From Alphaproteobacteria bacterium (GTDB lineage: Bacteria > Pseudomonadota > Alphaproteobacteria > Rhizobiales > Aestuariivirgaceae), in the NCBI GenBank assembly GCA_020441605.1, contig JAGRLX010000174.1, positions 1 to 16,117 of the forward strand: 16,117 nucleotides of DNA, written 5' to 3'. Below, piece by piece: positions 6,879 through 14,760 of this stretch (positions are counted from its first letter, which is position 1; each line of letters begins with the position of its first letter). Below the pieces are notes generated by a model. That model did no database searches. It saw only the letters and a list, made by a program, of their open reading frames with translations, and was not told the origin of the DNA. Made by a program: the position numbers and the translations under genes.

Positions 6879-7487
6879 ATGCGAAGTGTTGGCGTTCTCG
6901 TCTATCCACACTTCGAACTCTTGGACCTCTTTGGCCCACTCGAAATGTTCGGGTGGCTCGCGTCGGATTTCGAGCTGACAATGATCGGTCCGACGCGTGG
7001 CACGATCAGAAGCAATATGGGCATAGCGACAGTCGCCGACGCGACCCTGAACGAGCGCTCGAACTTTGATGTCCTTCTCGTACCTGGGGGATGGGGCCGA
7101 TCAATCCCGGTTGATACGGAGCCGCTCCTGCCATGGCTGACCGAGGCGGCGAAGCAAGCTGACCGCGTCCTTACAGTTTGCACCGGCAGTGCACTGCTGG
7201 CCTTGACCGGGCTTCTCGACGGACGCAAGGCGACGACGAACAAGGCGCTTTTTCATTGGGTTGCCGACAAGCGACCTGAAGTTGAATGGCAACATCAGGC
7301 CCGATGGGTTCGAGACGGCAAGTTTTGGACCTCCTCAGGAGTCTCCGCCGGCATGGATATGGCCCTGGCCGCAATTGCCTATATGCTGGGAGCTACGAAA
7401 GCCGAAGAGATCGCACGGGGCTGCGAATATGAATGGCACCGCGATCCGGCGTGGGACGCGTTTGCGCGGTTGCATGGCCTGGTCTGA
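6879..7487 (+). CDS. DJ-1/PfpI-family protein (isonitrile hydratase-like)
   Basis: The 202-residue protein is a class I glutamine amidotransferase-like fold of the DJ-1/PfpI superfamily. It begins MRSVGVLVYPHFELLDLFGP, with the acidic residue region typical of the family. It has the strand-loop FDVLLVPGGWG (63-73) and the nucleophile elbow LTVCTGSALLA, with C101 as the likely reactive cysteine. WTSSGVSAGMDMALA further on is shared with isonitrile hydratases and with the amidotransferase domain of GlxA-type regulators. No DNA-binding domain follows. The exact activity (hydratase, glyoxalase III/deglycase-like or other) is undecided. AGGG lies 7 bases upstream of the ATG. The regulator gene follows after 90 bases in the same direction, and the two may be co-transcribed. 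Confidence 0.85.
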   Translation: MRSVGVLVYPHFELLDLFGPLEMFGWLASDFELTMIGPTRGTIRSNMGIATVADATLNERSNFDVLLVPGGWGRSIPVDTEPLLPWLTEAAKQADRVLTVCTGSALLALTGLLDGRKATTNKALFHWVADKRPEVEWQHQARWVRDGKFWTSSGVSAGMDMALAAIAYMLGATKAEEIARGCEYEWHRDPAWDAFARLHGLV

Positions 7488-7577
7488 GTTCCTGCATTGC
7501 TCGGCCCAAAGAGTTCTGAGTGTCGATTTTCATTTGGTTCTGCACTAGAGTCTCTCGCCAAGGGGAAGAGGCGCGGC

Positions 7578-9083
7578 ATGGACCTGTGGTTCGGCGGCTA
7601 TATGTTGAAGCGGCGCGAGCGCCAGCTCGAAGGGCCGGACGGCGTAGTCGTCCTCAGCGCGCGGTCTTTCGACATTCTGCAGGTGCTGCTGGAAAGGCCC
7701 GGTGAAGTCGTCGCCAAGGACGAACTGTTCAATGCCGTATGGCCCAGCGTGATGGTCGAGGAGAACACGCTACAAGTCCACGTCTCGGCCTTGCGGAAGG
7801 CGCTCGATCCCGCCTTCATCGTCACCGTTCACGGACGCGGCTACAAGTACGCCGGTCCAGCACCTGTTGCGCGGGAGGGCGAAGGCCAGCCAATCATCGC
7901 CAGTGCCATGCCCGGCGCCGGTCGTAAACCGGTGATCGCGGTGCTCCCCTTTGCCAACCTGAGCGGCGATCCGGCCCAGCAATATTTCAGCGATGGCATC
8001 ACCGAGGGCATCATCGACCGACTATCGCGGTTCCGGGCGCTTGCGGTGATCGGACAGCACTCGGCGTTCGCATTCCGCGCTGAAGCACCAGACCTCGACG
8101 CCATACGTAACAGGCTCAGAGCCGACTACATCGTTACAGGCAACGTCCGGCGCGCCGGCGACCGGCTACGCATGGCGGCACGGCTGTCGGATGCCACGAC
8201 GGGCTTGGCAATCTGGGCGGAGCACTATGACAGGCCCCTTGCCGATATCTTCGCGGTTCAGGACGAACTCACCCGTCTGGCGGCGGCGACGGTTGCCAAG
8301 CAGCTCGAAATCGAGATCGCCGGTCGCAGCGCCGCTGGGGGCACCACCAACTTTGCCTGCTATGAATGGATACTGCGTGGCCATTGGCATTTCAACAAGA
8401 TCACCAGGTCCGGCACCTATGAGGCGGCGGAGTGCTATCGCAAGGCGTTGGCCATCGAATCGCGCAACGCCGAAGCCCTGGGAGCGCTCGCCGTTTGCCA
8501 CAGCAGTGCGTGGATGTTCGACTTCGACCGGCGGGCGCTTGAAAAAGGCATCGAGCTGGCGAGGCAGGGGTGCGAAATCGATCCGGGAAGTGCCTTCTGT
8601 TCTGCGGTGTTGGGATTGGCGCTGTGCTGGACCGAGGGATTGGATGCGGCGCGCATACCCCTAGCACGGGCCGTCGAGATCAATCCGGGCGATTGGTTCT
8701 GCCTCTCCAACCGTTCAATGCTCAGTACCTATGAAGGGCGGTCCACTGAAGCCCGTGCGTTCCTCGCCCAGGCGCGAGTGCTCAATCCCATTCCTCCCAC
8801 CTGGCATCGTGAATTCGAATGCCTCAGCTATTTCCCCGAAGGCCAATTTGCCGAGGTGCTGTCCGGCGTCGAGGCGATCCCTGAAGGGTTCTGGGATTGC
8901 ATGTATGCCATGGCCTGCTACGGCCACCTCGGCCTCAGGGACAAGGCCAGGGCCTGCATGGCAAGGTTTGAGGCAGAAGGACGCGTGCCCGACTTCATGG
9001 CCGGCGCCGCCCAGGAGCCCTATCGTGACCCGGACGTGCGCGAGCGGATGGTGTCTGGCCTGAGAGCGGCTCTTTCCTTCTGA
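7578..9083 (+). CDS. CadC-like winged-helix regulator with TolB-like and TPR domains
   Basis: The 501-residue protein has three parts. Residues 1-94 form an OmpR/PhoB-type winged helix (LSARSFDILQVLLERPGEVV, then VEENTLQVHVSALRKAL and HGRGYKYAGP). Residues about 117-245 match the TolB-N/FlgO-like module that follows such domains in rhizobial TPR regulators (VIAVLPFANLSGDPAQQYFS, DGITEGIIDRLSRF, YIVTGNVRRAGDRLRMAARL). Residues about 258-500 are TPR-like repeats. There is no adenylate cyclase catalytic domain and no membrane segment, so it should be a soluble DNA-binding regulator. The ATG at 7578 is chosen because GAGG lies 6 bases upstream; the in-frame ATG at 7497 adds 27 residues unlike the family. 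Its neighbour, the DJ-1/PfpI gene, is the obvious candidate target or partner. Confidence 0.85.
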   Translation: MDLWFGGYMLKRRERQLEGPDGVVVLSARSFDILQVLLERPGEVVAKDELFNAVWPSVMVEENTLQVHVSALRKALDPAFIVTVHGRGYKYAGPAPVAREGEGQPIIASAMPGAGRKPVIAVLPFANLSGDPAQQYFSDGITEGIIDRLSRFRALAVIGQHSAFAFRAEAPDLDAIRNRLRADYIVTGNVRRAGDRLRMAARLSDATTGLAIWAEHYDRPLADIFAVQDELTRLAAATVAKQLEIEIAGRSAAGGTTNFACYEWILRGHWHFNKITRSGTYEAAECYRKALAIESRNAEALGALAVCHSSAWMFDFDRRALEKGIELARQGCEIDPGSAFCSAVLGLALCWTEGLDAARIPLARAVEINPGDWFCLSNRSMLSTYEGRSTEARAFLAQARVLNPIPPTWHREFECLSYFPEGQFAEVLSGVEAIPEGFWDCMYAMACYGHLGLRDKARACMARFEAEGRVPDFMAGAAQEPYRDPDVRERMVSGLRAALSF

Positions 9084-9200
9084 GGCTCCGCGCAACTCTA
9101 CCAGAAGCCTGGCCCAATTGATATTTTGTGCCAGTTCGATTGAGGGGCAATTGCTTGTTTGCAGTCCCGTCGCATGCGGGTTGCGGTACAGGGATAAAAG

Positions 9201-9452
9201 GCGCTGGCGACGATCTACGATGGAGCAAGACGGACGAAGATCAGCACCATGACACTTCAAATTGTCCGCGCCTGGGTAACAAAGTTCAACGCCGCTGGCC
9301 GGATGGCCTGATCCACCCGAAGGCGCCCCGCCAGCCCTCGCGTCTCAGTCGCGCACAAAGGACGGCGATTGTGAAGATGATCGAGAACGGGCCGATCCCT
9401 GCTGCCCATGGTGTCGTGCGCTGGCGCCTGTTATATCTGTACCAGTGGATAC
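9201..9452 (+). pseudogene. IS630-family transposase, N-terminal remnant with frameshift
   Basis: From 9201 one frame reads ALATIYDGARRTKISTM, then TLQIVRAWVTKFNAAG. At about 9300 a single lost C shifts the frame, and it continues as PDGLIHPKAPRQPSRLSRAQ, IVKMIENGPIPAAHGVVRWR and LLYLYQWIQ. This follows the helix-turn-helix region and linker of rhizobial IS630-type transposases (typically VTLQIVRDWV and GPDGLIDRKAPG). The extreme N-terminus, with an in-frame stop just before 9201, and the DDE catalytic domain after about 9452 are missing. The fragment is inactive. Confidence 0.75.
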
Positions 9453-10162
9453 AGGCGTATCAGAGGCACGCCGCCTTCGCTGGTCCGTCAGGTGGGTTAG
9501 CTATGTGATGCACGGTCCGGCCAGATGGAAAGCCCCCTTGAACTGCATTGATCAGGGATTGCTGCCACCTGGAAGAACAGCAGTACACTCGCAGCATTCG
9601 CGCAGCCGCTGCCCCCGCCCGGCCAGCCGAAACATACTCGACAAAGCTTCTCTGTGCGCTGCCGGATGCAGCGCCGATATCGGCGGGCCGTAGCGGTCTC
9701 TTGGGTCCGGGCATGCAGCCGGGATTGAGGAATCGAAACTCACTTCAAGAGGCGGGGATGGCAATGGCCTCGGGGTCAACCACTGCATTGTGAGGGTCGT
9801 CAAACACGTAGTGCTGGGAAATGGCACCTCCCCTGTCTCGTGCCCTTGGGGGTCGGGACTCCGGCCATCGATCCACATGCCCCGGCGAAAGGGTTCCCAG
9901 CGGCGCCCAACTTTTCCAACGACGCCGAGATCTCGTGTCTAGCGGTGATTTTGGTGGCATGGAGCGCGTTGGAGGCGTCCTTGATCATCTAGGCCCAACG
10001 CGGGCTGGTGTGGACCATCCGAAATCGCACGCAGTTTGCCCAGGTCTTCATTCGACCTGCTGTCGATCTGCAATCGTCCGTGCTCGCTTGAAACTACACT
10101 GACGATGGCGCCCTGCCGAAGATCATATCTGATACCGCCGCCGGCCAACCAAGCCATGTGGA
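9453..10162. other. About 700 bases without a recognisable gene
   Basis: Several short frames are open on both strands, for example a minus-strand frame at 9800-9988 beginning MIKDASNALHATKITARHEI. None has a good ribosome site, sustained codon bias or family match that I can defend. Given the transposase remnant on its left, this is probably decayed mobile or accessory DNA. No tRNA, array or long repeat was seen. Confidence 0.4.
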
Positions 10163-10188
10163 AAGCCGCCCTGCCAACAGGCAGGACG
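10163..10188 (-). terminator. Hairpin terminator of the PhoX-like gene
   Basis: GCCGCCCTGCC (10163-10173) and GGCAGGACGGC (10178-10188) form an 11-base stem with one mismatch and a 4-base loop. On the minus strand it lies 27 bases past the PhoX-like stop and is followed by TTTCC, a short T run. This fits Rho-independent termination, although the T tract is weak. Confidence 0.65.
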
Positions 10189-10215
10189 GCCCTCAAGTGG
10201 ATTGGCGTCTGGCAC

Positions 10216-12030
10216 TTACTTGGCGCCGGCGGTAAGGCTAAAATAGGCAAGGTACTTGTCGAAGTCCTTATCGACCGAACCGGCAGCCTCGAAGGCGCGG
10301 GCATCGAAGCCCCACTCCTCGCCACCAAGGTGCGAACCCCATGGAGTGGACACACCGGCGCAGAAGTCAAACCCGCCGTAGGCGGCTGACAGGTCGATGG
10401 GCTTCATGCCGGTGACAATCAGCGAGCCAGACACTGAATCGCGGTCGAGGCTACTGATGTACATGGTGCCCACTTCTTCCTCGAACTGGGTGATCGCAAA
10501 GAGTTCGCCCGTTTCGAGCCGGTGCAGTGTCGTGTGGTCCGCCGAGGTGGACACACCGCCTGGCAGGTCGCTGTCGACATAGTCGACGAGCTTGTTGCCA
10601 TCCTTCGCAACGGCTTGCCCGAAGACTGCATCTCCGATCTTGTCGCCCGATCGGAGCAGGGTCTGATAGCCGTTGAGTACCAGTACGGTATCCCCCACGG
10701 TCATTGACGTGGTGAACTTCGCCTCGCGCTTCTCGGCGTCGGTGCTTGCGAAGGGCATCGGCTTGAAACTGATCCCATCGTCGCCCTGGATCTTCGCCGG
10801 AATAGCGACGTAGCCGACGTAGGCGCGGGTGTCGTCGGGCGACATCGCCTTGTCTTCGTCGCTTTCGCCATAGGGGTGCTGAATAACGGTGACCAGATAG
10901 TCGAACTTGTCGTCGACATTCTTGTAGTACATCGGCGACGTGACTTCCGCGCCGTAGGGTGTGGTCAACACGCGGGTCAGGCTGCCGGTGTTCAGGTCAT
11001 AGGCCCACAGTGCATCATTCTGGTGATAGTCGGTGTCCTCGGCGATCAGCAGCGTGTCATCGTTCGGTCCCATGGTCACATTGTCCGGCCAGGAAATATT
11101 GTTGATGTCGCACTGGTTGACACTCGCACCGCCGTTAAACGGACCTCCGGCTATCAGGACCTTCATGTCAGTCGTCACCATGTCGGTGCCAACGGAAAGC
11201 TCCATCACCGCGCCGCATGTGTTGGCCTTCATGTTGATGTCATCGGCCACGCCCTCGAGTTTCGAGGCCGCGGCCATTCCTTTCGCCAGTTCGGAAATGG
11301 CGACGTAGAGCTTCCCGCGCTTGGCGTCGAAGGTGATACCTTCCATCTTGCGGAACTCCGAGGTGCCGCCCTTGATCGCGGCATAGCGCGAGGTCTCGAG
11401 GCGCGAAGCTGCCTTGGCGATCTCGTCGGCCGACATGCTCAGGCTGTTCTCCGTCTTCAGCTTCAGGCACTCCGCCTTGTAGGTGGTGTCGATGGCCGAG
11501 AAGCCCGCCGGACAGGCGTGACCGGCGACGTCAGCCACGTCGAAAAGCTCTGAGAACTTGATCCCCTTGGAGATCATCGCATCGACTTCGGCGTTGCTGG
11601 CATGGCCGAGGGACATCCACTCGATCGCGAACGTCGGGTCAGCCGCTCCCTTGTCGCCATTCTGCTTCAGCTTGGCGACGAACAGTTCTCCGGCCGAGAG
11701 ATCGCCTTCGTTGTCGGCGACGAAGCGGAGCATGCCACCGTTGGTTTCATCATTGCCGATATAGACGGTACGCTTGTCCGGCATGACGTAGGCGAGTTCG
11801 TAAGACAGTCGGCCAAGGGCATAGTGTTTGGTTGCAACGGTGTTGGCTGCGAAGGTTGCGGCCCCGAGACCCTTGCCAGGTTCGATCGTCACCTCCACCG
11901 GATAGCCGACACGGTAGACCGAGGTCTGTGCCAGGGCCGACTCGCGCGAAATCGGTTCAGCCATGGCAATTGGACCGAGGGCCACGAGCGCCGTCGAGCC
12001 AAGGATAAAGGGTTTGTACCAGGATTTCAT
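10216..12030 (-). CDS. Secreted PhoX/DUF839-family phosphatase-like protein with permuted motif order
   Basis: The 604-residue protein starts with a Sec-type signal peptide (lysine at 2 and 7, hydrophobic core, cleavage probably after AMA at 22-24). It lacks the twin arginine of classical PhoX. Motifs of the PhoX beta-propeller are present: ALGRLSYELAYV (71-82), GDLSAGELFVAKL (109-121), RKMEGITFDAKRGKLYVAIS (227-246), WPDNVTMGPNDDTLLIAED (314-332) and FCAGVSTPWGSHLGGEE (556-572). In known PhoX the NCAGGxTPWGTWLxCEE motif, whose Cys ligands iron, lies in the N-terminal third; here it is at the C-terminus. PhoX enzymes are periplasmic Ca/Fe phosphomonoesterases, so phosphate scavenging is the likely role, supported by an upstream Pho box. 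Activity is not certain, and another propeller hydrolase is possible. It is transcribed separately from the mannitol genes, 411 bases downstream. Confidence 0.8.
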   Translation of the reverse strand: MKSWYKPFILGSTALVALGPIAMAEPISRESALAQTSVYRVGYPVEVTIEPGKGLGAATFAANTVATKHYALGRLSYELAYVMPDKRTVYIGNDETNGGMLRFVADNEGDLSAGELFVAKLKQNGDKGAADPTFAIEWMSLGHASNAEVDAMISKGIKFSELFDVADVAGHACPAGFSAIDTTYKAECLKLKTENSLSMSADEIAKAASRLETSRYAAIKGGTSEFRKMEGITFDAKRGKLYVAISELAKGMAAASKLEGVADDINMKANTCGAVMELSVGTDMVTTDMKVLIAGGPFNGGASVNQCDINNISWPDNVTMGPNDDTLLIAEDTDYHQNDALWAYDLNTGSLTRVLTTPYGAEVTSPMYYKNVDDKFDYLVTVIQHPYGESDEDKAMSPDDTRAYVGYVAIPAKIQGDDGISFKPMPFASTDAEKREAKFTTSMTVGDTVLVLNGYQTLLRSGDKIGDAVFGQAVAKDGNKLVDYVDSDLPGGVSTSADHTTLHRLETGELFAITQFEEEVGTMYISSLDRDSVSGSLIVTGMKPIDLSAAYGGFDFCAGVSTPWGSHLGGEEWGFDARAFEAAGSVDKDFDKYLAYFSLTAGAK

Positions 12031-12126
12031 GTGTGTCTCTCACAAATTGATCATGACGACCGCGGACCGGCAAACGAGCCCAAAGTCACTCGGGTCTGAC
12101 GGCTGACCGGCGGCGGCTGCTTGTGT

Positions 12127-12155
12127 CTTTCAGCCACATGACAGTCATGTGACTG
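12127..12155 (-). promoter_or_regulatory. Candidate Pho box with three PhoB half-sites
   Basis: On the minus strand, heading toward the PhoX-like gene, three 7-base units sit 11 bases apart: CAGTCAC, CTGTCAT and CTGAAAG, with spacers ATGA and GTGG. The PhoB half-site consensus is CTGTCAT with a 4-base spacer. The first two units match it at 12 of 14 positions and the third is weaker. The centre also forms a palindrome, CACATGAC-A-GTCATGTG (12135-12151). The site lies about 100 bases upstream of the start codon, suitable for activation under phosphate starvation. Confidence 0.55.
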
Positions 12156-12441
12156 CGCCATGCCCTCCCTCCGCGACCTCCTGACGCCGAGGGTAAGGGA
12201 CTGCGAGTTGCAGCAAGCGCCGTAATGGCTGTTGAACAGTCGCATCGAGTGCCCGCAATGGGCAGTATCTCTGGTGTCGTCGATGCCCGGCGTGACGGCT
12301 GCGACCCATGCTATGAATACCGACACAGCTTCAGTTGCCGTTGAAGCATTGTCGCAGTCGAAGGCGCCAACAGACTGCAAATTCGGGGCTCAGATTCGCC
12401 CTGCCCCTTCCCAGGCAAAGCGAATGGCTGCCCTTTCCCAG
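12156..12441. other. Gap between the mannitol dehydrogenase and the Pho box
   Basis: No gene is supported here. GGGGC and GCCCC (about 12386-12408) could form a weak hairpin shortly after the mannitol dehydrogenase stop, but it has no T run, so operon termination is not proven. Open frames on both strands lack ribosome sites. Confidence 0.35.
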
Positions 12442-13914
12442 CTAGCTGTTCAAGTAGACTTTCATCGCCTTCTCCACACCTTCGGCCCAGATCAATGCCA
12501 ACCATCTTGAAAAGGCGTCCGCGAAGACCGGCTTGTCGGCGAGGTCGCCGTAGTACTGGCGCATCTCGAGCCAGGCCTTCGGGTCGTCTTTCGCCTTCTT
12601 CGCCACGGCGACGAGATTATCCCAGAATGGATCGTTGGGCTCGATCACTTCGCCGCTCTCGCGGGTGCCGAAGCACTGGCGGCACCATGCCGCTTCGACC
12701 AGGGCCAGTCCTTCGATCGGCGTTCCAGCCGCCACCGCTTCGTGGATGGTGGGGATGACCATGCCGGGATGGCGGGAAGAGCCGTCGAAGGCAATACGAC
12801 GGGCGGTATCGACGATCGCCGGGTTTGCGAACCTTTCGTCGATCAATTCGAAATATTGCCTCGGCGTCTTGCCCGGTACCGGCACCACCAGCGGCACGAT
12901 CTCTTCCATCTCGACCTTTCTGAAGAAGGCGCGGATAATGGGGTGCTGCATGATTTCGGAGACCACCGAAATTCCCATGATCTCGGCGACGTTGGCGAAG
13001 GTCTGGTGGCCGGCGTTGAGGATGCGGATCTTCTGCATTTCGTAACCGTGAACGTCGTTTGAAAACTGGGCGCCGACCTTGTCCCAATCCGGACGGCCTT
13101 GACAGAACCTGTCTTCGATCACCCACTGACGGAAGTTCTCGTGCGTCACCGGTACGGTGTCGTCGATGCCGAATTCTCTGGCCAGCGCCAGCTCTTTGGG
13201 TCCGGTGGCCGGCACGATGCAGTCGACCATCGCGTTCGGAAAGGTGCAATTGGAGTCAATCCAGCCGGCGAGCGCCGGGTCAGACAGTCGAGCGAGCGAC
13301 ACCACGGTCTGTCGCAGGATATTGCCGTTGCCTTGCAGGTTATCGCAGCTCTGACCGGTGAAGGGGCCGATGCCCCGGTCTCGCCGGAGTCTGAGAGCAG
13401 CGACCATTGCGCCGAAGGGTGTCTTCGGCTTGTCCGGGTTGGCTGCATCATGGACAATGTCTGGATGGCCAGCAGCGAAGGACTTGGTAGCCGGATCGAT
13501 ATAGTAGCCGCCCTCCGTCACGGTGAGCGACACGATCCGGATGTCGGGCTCGGCCATGCGGGCGATCAGGGCGGTGTTGCCCTCGGTGACGGGCACATAG
13601 TCGATCATTGATCCCACGATCTCGGCCGAGGTGCCGGAGGGATCGAGTTCGATCAGGGTGGTAAGGTAGTCTTGCTGTGCCAGCTTCTGGCGCTGCGCTT
13701 CATCGTAGGCCCGCACGCCCGCACCGATGATCGCCCAGTCCAGCGCCAGGCCCTGCTGCATCAGGCGATGCAGATACCAGGACTGGTGGGCGCGATGGAA
13801 GTTGCCAAGCCCGATGTGGAGGATACCCGGAGTAATCTTCGAGCGGTCGTAGGTTGGCCGCTTCACATCGCCAGGAATCGTGCCGAGGGTGGCATTGGAG
13901 AGTTTCACAGTCAT
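12442..13914 (-). CDS. mtlK: Mannitol 2-dehydrogenase (polyol-specific long-chain dehydrogenase)
   Basis: The 490-residue enzyme oxidises D-mannitol to D-fructose with NAD in the cytosol, and often accepts D-arabinitol or sorbitol. The cofactor-binding segment is LHIGLGNFHRAHQ (32-44). The signature KIRILNAGHQTF contains K295, N300 and H303, the K-x4-N-x2-H catalytic set of the polyol-specific long-chain dehydrogenases. VTEGGYYID (132-140) is also characteristic. The length matches the Pseudomonas and Rhodobacter enzymes. ATG 13914 is chosen over 13956 because the product then begins MTVKLSNATLGTI like its relatives and AGGACAGG lies just upstream. It follows the sorbitol dehydrogenase gene with an 81-base gap containing a strong hairpin, and is the last gene of the polyol operon. 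Confidence 0.93.
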   Translation of the reverse strand: MTVKLSNATLGTIPGDVKRPTYDRSKITPGILHIGLGNFHRAHQSWYLHRLMQQGLALDWAIIGAGVRAYDEAQRQKLAQQDYLTTLIELDPSGTSAEIVGSMIDYVPVTEGNTALIARMAEPDIRIVSLTVTEGGYYIDPATKSFAAGHPDIVHDAANPDKPKTPFGAMVAALRLRRDRGIGPFTGQSCDNLQGNGNILRQTVVSLARLSDPALAGWIDSNCTFPNAMVDCIVPATGPKELALAREFGIDDTVPVTHENFRQWVIEDRFCQGRPDWDKVGAQFSNDVHGYEMQKIRILNAGHQTFANVAEIMGISVVSEIMQHPIIRAFFRKVEMEEIVPLVVPVPGKTPRQYFELIDERFANPAIVDTARRIAFDGSSRHPGMVIPTIHEAVAAGTPIEGLALVEAAWCRQCFGTRESGEVIEPNDPFWDNLVAVAKKAKDDPKAWLEMRQYYGDLADKPVFADAFSRWLALIWAEGVEKAMKVYLNS

Positions 13915-13942
13915 GGCGATACCTGTCCTTTCAAAACTGGAG

Positions 13943-13971
13943 CGGCCGCGACCCAAGGGGTGCCGCGGCCG
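13943..13971 (-). other. Strong intercistronic hairpin between smoS and mtlK
   Basis: CGGCCGCG (13943-13950) pairs perfectly with CGCGGCCG (13964-13971). Inside, ACCC and GGGT pair around a 3-base loop, leaving a 2-base bulge. The stem is almost pure GC. No T run follows on either strand, so it is unlikely to be a plain terminator. It more likely stabilises or processes the operon mRNA, or partially attenuates it, upstream of the mtlK ribosome site. Confidence 0.6.
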
Positions 13972-13995
13972 TAAAATCGGTCATGGTTTCCCACA

Positions 13996-14760
13996 TCAAC
14001 TCATCCAGTTGCCGCCGTCGACGTTCAACGTCTGGGCTGTGATGTAGCGGGCTTCGTCCGAAGCCAAGAAGACACAAGGATCTGCCACGTCGCGCGGGTG
14101 TCCCATGCGGCCGAGCGGCACCGCCTCACCAACCTCGCGCTTCTTCTGGCCCTTCGGCTTGTTCTCGTATACGGCGAACTGGGCATCGACCACATCCCAC
14201 ATCGGCGTATCGATGACGCCCGGCGCAATGGCGTTTACGCGGATGTTGTCCTTCGCCAGTTCCAGCGCCAGCGACTGGGTGATCGAGATGACGGCCGCCT
14301 TGGTCGAGCAATACAGTGTGATATTGGGTTCCCCGCGTCGCCCGGCTTGGCTGGCAAAATTCACGATCACCCCGCCGCCCCGTTTCTTCATCGAGGGGAC
14401 GACCGCCTGAATGGCAAAAATCGTGCCGCCGACGTTCACATCGTACTGCCTGCGGTAGTCTTCGACTGTGATCTTGTCGATCGAGGCCATGTTGAAGATA
14501 CCGGCATTGTTGACGAGAATGTCGATACCACCCCAGGCCTTTTCTACCGCTGCGACGCCGGCGGCAATGGATGCCGGATCGGCGACGTTCATGGCCACTG
14601 CCATGCCGCTGATGGTTTCCGCGGTCTCCTTGGCGTCCGCTTCGCGGAGGTCAGCCACCGCAACTTTTGCGCCAGCCCTGGCATAGGCTTCGCAGATGGC
14701 TCGACCGATGCCGCGGGCGCCTCCGGTAACGAGCGCGATCTTTCCTTCCAGTCGCTTCAT
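13996..14760 (-). CDS. smoS: Sorbitol (L-iditol) 2-dehydrogenase, short-chain type
   Basis: The 254-residue NAD-dependent short-chain dehydrogenase converts D-sorbitol to D-fructose (and galactitol to tagatose in homologues). The cofactor motif is TGGARGIG (12-19), with D37 in VADLRE setting NAD preference. NNAG is at 84-87. The catalytic tetrad is N109, S137, Y150 and K154 (YCSTK). It shares [19 protein letters not shown] and the C-terminus [10 protein letters not shown] with Rhodobacter SmoS. Its ATG overlaps the stop of the transporter ATPase gene in an ATGA arrangement, indicating translational coupling. The mannitol dehydrogenase follows. The gene is complete and in the order expected for smo operons. 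Confidence 0.93.
   Translation of the reverse strand: MKRLEGKIALVTGGARGIGRAICEAYARAGAKVAVADLREADAKETAETISGMAVAMNVADPASIAAGVAAVEKAWGGIDILVNNAGIFNMASIDKITVEDYRRQYDVNVGGTIFAIQAVVPSMKKRGGGVIVNFASQAGRRGEPNITLYCSTKAAVISITQSLALELAKDNIRVNAIAPGVIDTPMWDVVDAQFAVYENKPKGQKKREVGEAVPLGRMGHPRDVADPCVFLASDEARYITAQTLNVDGGNWMS

Noticed and set aside
7497..7577. Longer start for the winged-helix/TPR regulator
   Set aside because: The extra 27 residues do not resemble the family and the ATG at 7578 has its own ribosome site.
10876..11553. A 225-codon plus-strand open frame opposite the PhoX-like gene
   Set aside because: It lies wholly antisense to a well-supported gene with recognisable motifs; high-GC genes commonly leave long antisense frames, and this one has no family features.
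12617..13611. Several open frames on both strands overlapping mtlK
   Set aside because: All are shadows of the mannitol dehydrogenase, whose catalytic residues are in place; their translations are Arg- or Ser-rich and featureless.
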